Assembly: GCA_031254175.1 (NCBI GenBank)
Contig: JAIRUY010000123.1
Coordinates: forward strand, 1 to 6,142
Direction: 5' to 3'
Length of the DNA stretch: 6,142 bases
DNA from: Treponema sp.
GTDB taxonomy: Bacteria; Spirochaetota; Spirochaetia; Treponematales; Breznakiellaceae
The translations under genes and the position numbers were made by a program. Below, one piece after another: positions 1-6,142 of this stretch (position 1 is its first letter; the number at the start of each line of letters is the position of its first letter). The notes below the pieces were generated by a model that searched no databases, was not told the DNA's origin, and saw only the letters and a program-made list of their open reading frames with translations.

Positions 1-598
<598 letters not shown>

Positions 599-613
599 TT
601 AACTAAATTTATT

Positions 614-1345
614 TTATACATCACCGGGTGTTTCAGGCATCAAAACTTTTACCTTTGCCGCTCTTATAACCCTGTCTTTCAGAAAATATCCTTTGTAAAG
701 ATCCTCCTCGACCACAGCTTCTTTCACATCAGGAGATTTTTCCATCATCAGCGCTTCGTGGATGTTTGGATCAAAAGGTTCTCCGGCTGAATTGAAGCGT
801 TTAAGACCCCATTTGCTTTCAAGCTGGCTTGAAAGCCGTTTTTCTATCATTTTTACGCCATCCAGAAAGGAAACCAAGTCTGTAGCTTTTTCACCGGCGG
901 CAATTGCACGTTCAAAGTCGTCAATTATTGGAATAATATCCAAAAGCAGGCTTTGATTGGCAAATTCGATAGCGTTTTGTTTTTCCTGATTCATCCGTTT
1001 GCGGAAATTTTCAAAGTCGGCGGCTTTCCGCAGCAGCTGATCATGTGTTTCAGCCAGTTGAGCTTCCAATCCGGCAATTTTTTCTGCCGGAGCTGGCTCA
1101 CGCTTCTCTGCCGCGGCATCATTTTGCGGTTCAGCGCCGGTTTCCTGAGAAGAATTCAACGATTCTTCCGGTGCAGCGCTGGCTTGCGGCTCAGAACCGG
1201 CCCCCGGAGAAGATGATTCGGCAGTTTTTTGCTCCTTTTCCGGCGCTTTTTGACCTTGTTCCTGCGTTTCTACAGCTTTTTCAGCTTCAACATTAGGATT
1301 TTCATGGCCCGCTTGTCCACCGCGCGTCTCTTTTTTAAACAACAT
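614..1345 (-). CDS. grpE: Nucleotide exchange factor GrpE, with long acidic N-terminal extension
   Basis: GrpE is the homodimeric co-chaperone that drives ADP release from DnaK. The protein has 243 residues against 197 in E. coli. Residues 1-88 are low-complexity, rich in Glu, Ala, Gln, Ser and Pro, and probably disordered; residues 45-61 and 65-81 are an imperfect repeat of each other. Residues about 88-135 form the long dimerising helix (KIAGLEAQLAETHDQLLRKA, then DFENFRKRMNQEK). Next comes DIIPIIDDFERAI, and the C-terminal beta domain that touches DnaK contains FDPNIHEALM and GYFLKDRVIRAAKVKV, the GrpE signature region. The ATG is chosen because AGGA at 1353-1356 sits 7 bases upstream. The gene is first of a grpE-dnaK unit with its own promoter; no hrcA precedes it, unlike the common hrcA-grpE-dnaK arrangement. 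Identity is certain; the role of the N-terminal tail is unknown. Confidence 0.97.
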   Translation of the reverse strand: MLFKKETRGGQAGHENPNVEAEKAVETQEQGQKAPEKEQKTAESSSPGAGSEPQASAAPEESLNSSQETGAEPQNDAAAEKREPAPAEKIAGLEAQLAETHDQLLRKAADFENFRKRMNQEKQNAIEFANQSLLLDIIPIIDDFERAIAAGEKATDLVSFLDGVKMIEKRLSSQLESKWGLKRFNSAGEPFDPNIHEALMMEKSPDVKEAVVEEDLYKGYFLKDRVIRAAKVKVLMPETPGDV

Positions 1346-1430
1346 AGAAATTTCCTGGTGTTCTGAAATATTCGGTTTTCATAAAGAATTAACTTAACCG
1401 TTCATTGTGTCATTTGAATATTACAGGATG

Positions 1431-1477
1431 CTGATTAAAAAATACCAAAATTTCGCATTAGGGTCAAGTTTAATCAG
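1431..1477. repeat. 9-bp inverted repeat bracketing the grpE promoter
   Basis: On the plus strand CTGATTAAA (1431-1439) and TTTAATCAG (1469-1477) are perfect reverse complements separated by 29 bases. One arm lies directly upstream of the -35 hexamer and the other covers the end of the -10 and the expected start site. That placement suits an operator bound by a dimer or looped protein, but it could also be a weak AT-rich hairpin or chance in AT-rich DNA. A third copy of the core, TGATTAA, overlaps the glycosyltransferase stop codon at 1496-1502. Confidence 0.4.
1439..1467 (-). promoter_or_regulatory. Predicted sigma70-type promoter for grpE-dnaK
   Basis: On the minus strand TTGACC (1467-1462) and TATTTT (1444-1439) are separated by exactly 17 bases, matching the vegetative -35/-10 pattern at 5 and 4 of 6 positions. 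The expected start site near 1432 gives a leader of about 87 bases before the grpE ATG. The -35 hexamer is the same as that predicted for pheS. No CIRCE element (TTAGCACTC-N9-GAGTGCTAA) overlaps it, although heat-shock genes in many bacteria carry one. A 9-bp inverted repeat brackets the promoter. Confidence 0.65.
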
Positions 1478-1498
1478 TACAGTTTGGGCGTTTTTTGA

Positions 1499-2464
1499 TT
1501 AAGAAGAATGTCCGAATTTAAAAAAATTTTTAAATTTCTGATGTCGTTTTTTTGATCGTTCTTTGCTGGTTAAGTATGTATCCAGCTTTTCTACCAAATG
1601 GTCATATTCATGGAGCTCGGGACGAAGTTTGTTTATATTTACACTGTCTCTGCTTTGTTTCTTTTTGGCGTTATCATGAAAAGCTTTTGAGTTTTTTTCT
1701 ATCTTTAGAAGCTGTTTTTCCAATTTATCCAGAAAACTTATACTTTCTTTATTGTCAACATTCTCAAAAGCATCAAATTCGTATTTTACTACTTCATCAT
1801 TGTGTATCTCACCCTTAAAAGTACGGTAAAGATTTAACTTAATCCCTTTTTTCATATAGGCGAAACGCCCTTCTTTCTCAAAACGGCGAATGCTGACCAT
1901 GATGTAGGCTGAATTCAGAAACTTCAAGCTTCTGTAAACTGAAGCCCTTTTAACAAAGTCATTGTCTTCTGCTACATAAATAGTTTCATCAAAACCGCCG
2001 ACCCTGTCAAACAGCCGCTTTGTCACAAAAATACAAAAACCAAACGCTTTTGGATCGATCCGGAGATTAAGAAGAACAATGAGATTTATCATCCGGTGAA
2101 TAACCCGATCCAGCCTGAAGTCCGAAAGCGGTCTTATTTCACAGGTAGCAAGATCAATAAAACGATCCTGCATCTCTTCATATACATTGCGGATAAAGCC
2201 CGGCGGCAGGATTACATCAGCGTCAAAAAAAAACAGGTATTCGCCGTTTGCTGCGGCTGCCCCGGCGTTTCTGCCGGCTGCCGGCAGTCCGCCGTCCACA
2301 ACACGGCAGCCGTATCTCTCAGCTATATCTCTGGTGCTGTCGGTTGAATGAGCGTCCGCAACAATTATTTCGTAATCTTCAAAATCCTGTGCCTTGATAC
2401 TGTCCAGCATTCCGGGCAGCGTCTTTTCCTCATTTAAGGCAGGTATTACTATACTGATTTTCAT
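1499..2464 (-). CDS. Family 2 (GT-A fold) glycosyltransferase with charged C-terminal tail
   Basis: This is a 321-residue protein likely to move a sugar from a nucleotide-sugar donor to a cell-envelope or polysaccharide acceptor at the inner face of the membrane; donor and acceptor cannot be read from sequence. The GT2 landmarks are clear. MKISIVIPALNEEKTLPGML opens the fold and EIIVADAHSTDST carries the nucleotide-binding Asp37. FFFDADVILPPGF holds the metal-binding DxD (Asp81, Asp83), and GGFDETIYVAEDNDFVKRA holds the Glu166-Asp167 pair expected for the catalytic base. SIRRFEKEGRF (191-201) follows. No convincing transmembrane helix is seen. Residues about 222-321 lie beyond the catalytic core, are rich in Lys, Glu and Asp, look helical or coiled-coil, and end in a basic-aromatic stretch (KKRHQKFKNFFKFG). 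The DNA for this tail is visibly more AT-rich than the 5' half. The ATG overlaps the hemerythrin stop as ATGA and lacks a clear Shine-Dalgarno, pointing to translational coupling. Confidence 0.88.
   Translation of the reverse strand: MKISIVIPALNEEKTLPGMLDSIKAQDFEDYEIIVADAHSTDSTRDIAERYGCRVVDGGLPAAGRNAGAAAANGEYLFFFDADVILPPGFIRNVYEEMQDRFIDLATCEIRPLSDFRLDRVIHRMINLIVLLNLRIDPKAFGFCIFVTKRLFDRVGGFDETIYVAEDNDFVKRASVYRSLKFLNSAYIMVSIRRFEKEGRFAYMKKGIKLNLYRTFKGEIHNDEVVKYEFDAFENVDNKESISFLDKLEKQLLKIEKNSKAFHDNAKKKQSRDSVNINKLRPELHEYDHLVEKLDTYLTSKERSKKRHQKFKNFFKFGHSS
1515..1536. repeat. All-AT palindrome at the 3' end of the glycosyltransferase gene
   Basis: AATTTAAAAA (1515-1524) and TTTTTAAATT (1527-1536) are perfect reverse complements with a 2-base spacer. 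The palindrome lies inside the last codons of the glycosyltransferase, where it encodes the KFKNFFKF stretch. It has no GC pair and no dedicated U-tract, so it is not a convincing terminator; it is probably a by-product of Lys/Phe/Asn codons in AT-rich DNA. Confidence 0.45.
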
Positions 2465-2913
2465 ATTATAGACCCGGTATGTCTTTTGTATTCTGCAGTC
2501 TTGCTAAAAGATTCAAAACACTGTTTGTCCATTACTACTATATGTGTCAAAATCCAATCTTTCAAAAATTGAGAAAAAGATAAATGAGTCAGCCGCTGCC
2601 CTCCCAAATAGTCTTTGATATTATCTACAACGGTAAGCATAAACTTTTCATGCTCTCCCTTATGTTCTGCATATCCGGAAAAATTCGCATCTATCATCAT
2701 TTTTTCTTCTGTTGCAAAATGGGCTTTTATATATTTTACAAGCTCTTGAATGACTTTGTTAAAAAAAACATACTCCTCTTCTTCGCTGCCGGAAACATGG
2801 CTAAAAAGTTCGTTTGTAAGATCTACAAGCCTCTTGTGCTGATCATCTATCTGCTTTATCCCGCATAAGAAAGAGTCCGACCACATAATCTGTTCGGTAT
2901 TATTGCTTTCCAT
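2461..2913 (-). CDS. Bacteriohemerythrin (single-domain, di-iron oxygen-binding protein)
   Basis: This 150-residue protein matches the usual length of stand-alone bacterial hemerythrins, four-helix bundles that bind O2 reversibly at a non-haem di-iron centre. They serve in oxygen sensing, transport or scavenging in the cytoplasm. All seven expected iron ligands are present with correct spacing: His26 (DDQHKRL), His65 and Glu69 (HFATEE), His84 and His88 (HKGEH), and His124 and Asp129 (HIVVMD). Near the N-terminus, MWSDSFLCGIKQIDDQH is typical of the family. There is no signal peptide and no fused methyl-accepting or GGDEF domain. An in-frame stop lies two codons before the ATG at 2913, so no earlier start is possible. 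No Shine-Dalgarno is visible, and an extended -10 lies so close that the message may be leaderless. The stop overlaps the glycosyltransferase ATG by 4 bases. In a likely anaerobe or microaerophile it may protect against oxygen (inference). Confidence 0.95.
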   Translation of the reverse strand: MESNNTEQIMWSDSFLCGIKQIDDQHKRLVDLTNELFSHVSGSEEEEYVFFNKVIQELVKYIKAHFATEEKMMIDANFSGYAEHKGEHEKFMLTVVDNIKDYLGGQRLTHLSFSQFLKDWILTHIVVMDKQCFESFSKTAEYKRHTGSII

Positions 2914-2920
2914 AACTTAA

Positions 2921-2929
2921 TTTATAACA
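2921..2929 (-). promoter_or_regulatory. Possible extended -10 promoter for the hemerythrin operon
   Basis: The minus strand reads TGTTATAAA, an extended -10 (TGn plus TATAAA). The -35 at 17-bp spacing (TTCCAA) is poor, which extended -10 promoters tolerate. The predicted start falls at about 2914-2915, directly at the ATG (2913), implying a leaderless mRNA, consistent with the absence of a Shine-Dalgarno. A weaker alternative, TTGTGG-N17-TATTTA, lies further upstream. The call rests on motif matching in an AT-rich stretch only. Confidence 0.35.
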
Positions 2930-2946
2930 TTACTTATTAAATATTG

Positions 2947-2982
2947 GAACCTCTAAAAACCCACAAAAGAGCTTTGAGGTTC
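2947..2982. repeat. Inverted repeat between the divergent hemerythrin and pheS promoters
   Basis: GAACCTC (2947-2953) and GAGGTTC (2976-2982) are perfect reverse complements. Three further pairs (AAA with TTT) extend the stem if one T at 2954 is bulged out, leaving a loop of about 15 bases. The element ends 7 bases before the pheS -35 and lies about 18 bases upstream of the hemerythrin -10, so it could be an operator for either side or a small dispersed repeat. It has no long T-tract placed as an intrinsic terminator, and no gene ends here that would need one. Confidence 0.5.
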
Positions 2983-2989
2983 ATCATAA

Positions 2990-3018
2990 TTGACCTTGTG
3001 TAAATAAATTGTTATCCT
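2990..3018 (+). promoter_or_regulatory. Predicted sigma70-type promoter for pheS
   Basis: TTGACC (2990-2995) and TATCCT (3013-3018) are separated by exactly 17 bases, matching the vegetative hexamers at 5 and 4 of 6 positions. The expected start near 3025 leaves a leader of only about 12 bases before the pheS ATG. No room remains for a tRNA-Phe T-box or a leader-peptide attenuator, both known for pheS regulation in other bacteria, unless transcription starts further upstream. Confidence 0.65.
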
Positions 3019-3036
3019 TCTGTTTGCGGGGTTTTC

Positions 3037-4689
3037 ATGTCAACAGATATCAAAAATATAGTAAAAAATCTTCATCCTTTAGAAATAAAAATCCTTCTTA
3101 ACTATAAAAAAGGTGATGAGTTGACTATCGAAAGAGTCGAGAGGGAACTCGGTTTCAAGCCGGGAAACGGAAATCAGGCGCTTTCATGGCTTGCCGGCAA
3201 AGGACTAATTAGCGAACTCCGGCGGGAGACGGCTGTTTTTTATGAGTTGACAGGCATTGGCGAGGAGTGGAAAGAAAAGGGAAGTCCCGAAGAGCGAATT
3301 CTCGAACTGATACGGCAAAAAATAAAAAAAGATGAAGAAAATCCACGGCTTCCTGAAATAGCCCGGGCGCTTAACGTGGAAAACAAGGACATCGGCAGCG
3401 CTTTTGGCAGCCTGTCAAAACTTGGCATACTTTCAATGGACGGTGATAAAAAGGTCGTTTTTTCCATACCGCTTGAACATCTTGACGATCCTGCGAAAAA
3501 CCCGATGCTGGCGCATTTTAACCTTGTGCGCGGCTTATTCAAAAAAATTATAACAGAAAAAGGACTGCTTGCCGAAGCTTCCCTAAATGATGACGAGAAA
3601 AAAATCATTTCCGGCATTGCCAAAAAGCGCGGCGCCGCTGATGCGCCTTTCCGCCAGATCGACAGAGAAACCGTATTTTGGGGATTTTCCGCCGCAAAGG
3701 ACGGTTCCGTTCCGGCGGAAAAAGCTTTCGAAATGCTCAAAGTTGCCGGAATCACAGGTGACGAAACCGGTTCGTTAACTCAGGCAATGCTTGAAGAAGG
3801 AAGCTGGAAGGGCAAAGTCTTTAGACCGTATAATGTTAAAACGCCTCCTGTCCGCCTAACTCCCGGCAGAAGCAACCCCTACGCAAAGTTTCTTGAAAAT
3901 GTAAAAGACAAACTTTCATCACTGGGCTTTGAAGAATTTGACGGACCGTTAGTTGAAACGGAGTTCTGGAATTCGGACGCTCTTTTTATGCCGCAGTTCC
4001 ATTCGGCGCGGGATATTCACGATGCTTACAGCATTGCGGAGCCGGCATCTGCAAAACAGCCGTCAAAAGACGGTGTTGCAAGGGCAAAGTCCATTGATGA
4101 GCCATGGCTTTCCAATGTGTCTTCCACCCACGAAAACGGCGGCAAAACAGGCAGCCGCGGCTGGAATTACGGTTTTGATCGTGAGTTTACAAAGCGACTC
4201 ATTCTGCGCTCCCAAGGGACTGCGCTTTCGGCGAAACAACTGCCAACCGCAAAAATTCCCGGCAAATATTTCGGCATTGCGCGCTGTTTCCGCTACGACC
4301 GCGTAGACGCTACCCACCTGCCGGATTTTTATCAGACAGAGGGCATTGTGTTAGGCGAAAATGTCAATCTTCGCACTCTTTTGGGTATGCTGGAAATGTT
4401 TGCCTGCGAGGTTGCCGGCGCGAAAGAAGTAAAATATGTGCCGGGTTACTTCCCCTTTACAGAGCCTTCGGTAGAAGTGCATATTAAACACCCGGTGCTT
4501 GGCTGGTTTGAGCTTGGCGGCTCCGGTATTTTTCGGCCGGAAGTAACAGAAAGTCTGGGAATAAACGTGCCTGTTGCCGCATGGGGCATCGGCATTGACA
4601 GAATGGCTCTGATGGCGCTGGGTCTGAACGATTTGCGCGAATTGTTCAGCCACGACATTGAAAATGTTCGCCTGCGGCGGGCCGGATAA
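3037..4689 (+). CDS. pheS: Phenylalanine--tRNA ligase alpha subunit, archaeal/eukaryotic type
   Basis: This is the catalytic alpha chain of the (alpha-beta)2 class II synthetase that charges tRNA-Phe in the cytoplasm. Residues 1-145 hold two winged-helix-like segments (for example QALSWLAGKGLISELRRE and PEIARALNVENKDIGSAFGS) like the tRNA/DNA-binding N-terminus of archaeal and cytosolic PheRS. The catalytic core shows the motif 1 region (GPLVETEFWNSDALFMPQ, 303-320). HENGGKTGSRGWNYGF (365-380) is a hallmark of the archaeal type. Motif 2 is RCFRYDRVDATHLPDFYQTE (416-435), FPFTEPSVE (472-480) belongs to the substrate pocket, and motif 3 is WGIGIDRMAL (516-525). The length, 550 residues, far exceeds the usual bacterial PheS of about 330-350. 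An in-frame stop at 3001 with no GTG or TTG after it fixes the ATG as the earliest start; the Shine-Dalgarno is weak (GGGG, 5 bases away). pheT is not adjacent: the next gene is DUF4954-like. Spirochaetes are known to carry this form, presumably by ancient transfer. Confidence 0.96.
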   Translation: MSTDIKNIVKNLHPLEIKILLNYKKGDELTIERVERELGFKPGNGNQALSWLAGKGLISELRRETAVFYELTGIGEEWKEKGSPEERILELIRQKIKKDEENPRLPEIARALNVENKDIGSAFGSLSKLGILSMDGDKKVVFSIPLEHLDDPAKNPMLAHFNLVRGLFKKIITEKGLLAEASLNDDEKKIISGIAKKRGAADAPFRQIDRETVFWGFSAAKDGSVPAEKAFEMLKVAGITGDETGSLTQAMLEEGSWKGKVFRPYNVKTPPVRLTPGRSNPYAKFLENVKDKLSSLGFEEFDGPLVETEFWNSDALFMPQFHSARDIHDAYSIAEPASAKQPSKDGVARAKSIDEPWLSNVSSTHENGGKTGSRGWNYGFDREFTKRLILRSQGTALSAKQLPTAKIPGKYFGIARCFRYDRVDATHLPDFYQTEGIVLGENVNLRTLLGMLEMFACEVAGAKEVKYVPGYFPFTEPSVEVHIKHPVLGWFELGGSGIFRPEVTESLGINVPVAAWGIGIDRMALMALGLNDLRELFSHDIENVRLRRAG

Positions 4690-4699
4690 CCGCCAATTA

Positions 4700-6142
4700 A
4701 TGAAAGAAAAAAAATTACCAGTTGAACGTTACGGCTACGATTTTATTCCCGCTGAATTTCTGCCGCAAGGGGCGGATGAATACTGGCTGCGTAATGCGCA
4801 GCAGGCGGAAATGTTTTACAGAAAACAGGGTGATTGGCGGCATCTGAAAGAAGAAGAAACAGAAATACTGAAAAAAAACAGAAACTATTGCGCAAACTGG
4901 AATGATTTTTTGGTTTGCGATCCTTTTGATCCTCAATTAATTTTGGATTCCAGTTTTTACGGACTGGTGCGAATAGGCGCTCTGCAAAATGTCCTGCTCA
5001 AACACAATGATTTCTGCATTCCCGCAGGGATTCGCGGCAGTACAATTATTTCCTGTGACATTGGTGATAACACGGCAATTCAATACTGCGCCTTCCTTTC
5101 CAATTACATTATTGGGAATAACTGCATCCTTTCCAAAATTGATGAAATGCAGACAACAAATCATTCCAAATTCGGCAACGGCGCCATTAAAGACGGAGAA
5201 GCGGAAGGAGTACGCATCTGGATCGATGTGATGAACGAAGCGGGAGGACGTTCTGTTTTACCGTTTAAGGAAATGATTGCGGCAGACGCATTCCTGTGGG
5301 CGGCATATCGTGATGATACCGCGCTGACAGAAAAACTTGCGGAAATCACCCAAAAACAATACGGAGGTTTCCGGGGCAGTTACGGAACAATCGGTTCAGG
5401 TTCGGTAATTAAAAGCTGCGCCATCATAAAGGATGTCGCTGCCGGTGAATGCGCGTACATTAAGGGAGCGAACAAACTAAAAAACCTGACGATCCTTTCT
5501 TCCGCCGAAGAGCCAACGCAAATAGGCGAAGGTGTGGAAATGGTAAACGGCATTGTCGGTTATGCCTGTAATGTTTTTTACGGATCCAAGGCTGTGCGTT
5601 TTGTTATGGGCAGAAACAGCAATTTAAAATACGGAGCACGGCTGATTCACTCTGTGCTGGGAGATAATTCCACCGTCTCGTGCTGTGAGATTCTCAACAA
5701 CCTGATTTTTCCCGTACATGAACAGCATCACAACAATTCATTTCTAATCGCAAGCCTTATTCAGGGAATGTCAAACATGGCGGCGGCGGCAACAATAGGC
5801 AGCAATCATAACAGCCGTGCCAATGACGGCGAAATACGGGCAAAGCGCGGTTTTTGGCCGGGGCTTGCGGTAAGCCTGAAACATTCAAGCGTTTTTGCTT
5901 CTTTTTTGATCATCGCAAAGGGCGAGTATCCGGCAGAACTTAACATTCCTCTGCCCTTCTCCCTTGTAAACAACAATGTACACAAAAACCGCCTAGAAAT
6001 ATTGCCGGCTTATTATTGGCTTCACAACCTCTATGCGCTTGAACGAAATTCATGGAAAGTAAAAAACCGCGACAGGCGCAAAATAAAAATCCAGCGCATA
6101 GAAAATGATTATCTTGCGCCGGACACTGCGGAGGAAATAATC
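4700..6142 (+). CDS. DUF4954-like left-handed beta-helix protein, 5' 481 codons, cut by window edge
   Basis: An uninterrupted frame runs from ATG 4700 to the window end with no stop, starting 10 bases after pheS, so it is probably in the same transcript. From memory the sequence resembles DUF4954, a family without a proven function that I associate with Bacteroidetes and Spirochaetes. Residues 1-60 are a Tyr/Glu-rich lead-in, followed by NYCANWNDFLVCDPFDPQLI (62-81). Residues about 84-145 and 226-333 have the hexapeptide-repeat look of a left-handed beta-helix (IGDN, IGNN, IGSG, IGEG, GRNS, GDNS turns), as in sugar acyltransferases and the C-terminus of GlmU. Between them lies a helical insert (about 186-222). 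Residues 338-380 hold a His/Asn-rich cluster (PVHEQHHNNSFLIAS and TIGSNHNSRANDGE), a candidate active or metal site (inference). The 3' end is missing. The Shine-Dalgarno is poor; Met38, preceded by GGCGGA, is a possible later start. No signal peptide is seen. Confidence 0.8.
   Translation, partial: MKEKKLPVERYGYDFIPAEFLPQGADEYWLRNAQQAEMFYRKQGDWRHLKEEETEILKKNRNYCANWNDFLVCDPFDPQLILDSSFYGLVRIGALQNVLLKHNDFCIPAGIRGSTIISCDIGDNTAIQYCAFLSNYIIGNNCILSKIDEMQTTNHSKFGNGAIKDGEAEGVRIWIDVMNEAGGRSVLPFKEMIAADAFLWAAYRDDTALTEKLAEITQKQYGGFRGSYGTIGSGSVIKSCAIIKDVAAGECAYIKGANKLKNLTILSSAEEPTQIGEGVEMVNGIVGYACNVFYGSKAVRFVMGRNSNLKYGARLIHSVLGDNSTVSCCEILNNLIFPVHEQHHNNSFLIASLIQGMSNMAAAATIGSNHNSRANDGEIRAKRGFWPGLAVSLKHSSVFASFLIIAKGEYPAELNIPLPFSLVNNNVHKNRLEILPAYYWLHNLYALERNSWKVKNRDRRKIKIQRIENDYLAPDTAEEII

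Noticed and set aside
1346..1498. CIRCE heat-shock operator or sigma32-type promoter upstream of grpE
   Set aside because: No TTAGCACTC/GAGTGCTAA arms are present. CTTGA resembles a sigma32 -35, but no CCCCAT-like -10 follows, while a 17-spaced TATTTT fits sigma70.
1466..1502. Intrinsic terminator after the glycosyltransferase
   Set aside because: The possible stems are 7-9 bp of nearly all AT pairs with loops of 19-29 bases and no GC-rich stem followed by a U-tract, so termination is not supported.
2884..2886. Alternative hemerythrin start at Met10
   Set aside because: No better ribosome binding site precedes it, and the extended -10 fits the first ATG directly.
3240..3755. 171-codon open frame on the minus strand inside pheS
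   Set aside because: It lies wholly within the conserved pheS frame, is Ser/Phe-rich as expected for the complement of Glu/Lys codons, and has no recognisable motif.
4715..5349. Short open frames on both strands across the pheS-downstream region
   Set aside because: They are shadows of the long uninterrupted frame starting at 4700, whose translation has coherent beta-helix repeats.

Overview
The window looks like chromosomal core sequence from a spirochaete, most likely a Treponema-type bacterium. The best clue is a phenylalanyl-tRNA synthetase alpha subunit of the archaeal/eukaryotic type, which is known in Treponema and Borrelia but is unusual among bacteria. A DUF4954-like protein, a family I associate with Spirochaetes and Bacteroidetes, agrees with this. 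Species cannot be fixed from the sequence alone. I see no insertion sequence, CRISPR array, tRNA, rRNA or phage gene.

Layout: two gene blocks diverge from a 123-bp intergenic region at 2914-3036. The leftward (minus-strand) block, in transcription order, is a bacteriohemerythrin (2913-2461), a family 2 glycosyltransferase (2464-1499) overlapping it by the 4 bases ATGA, a 153-bp gap with its own good promoter, then the chaperone genes grpE (1345-614) and dnaK (571 to the window edge, 5' portion only). The rightward block is pheS (3037-4689), then after 10 bases an open frame with DUF4954-like, left-handed beta-helix character (4700 to the window edge, 3' end missing).

How the genes work together: GrpE is the nucleotide-exchange factor for DnaK, so these two form a working chaperone pair. 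The hemerythrin and glycosyltransferase are probably translationally coupled, but no shared pathway is evident. No clear terminator separates them from grpE, so read-through is possible. PheS needs a beta subunit, PheT, which is not next to it here. The role of the DUF4954-like protein is unknown; its fold suggests a sugar- or nucleotide-sugar-related acyl- or nucleotidyl-transferase ancestry.

Most of the window is ordinary housekeeping sequence. The points most worth a second look are the 9-bp inverted repeat bracketing the grpE promoter where no CIRCE is visible, the hemerythrin/glycosyltransferase coupling, the probable leaderless start of the hemerythrin, the palindrome in the divergent promoter region, and the uncharacterised pheS neighbour.
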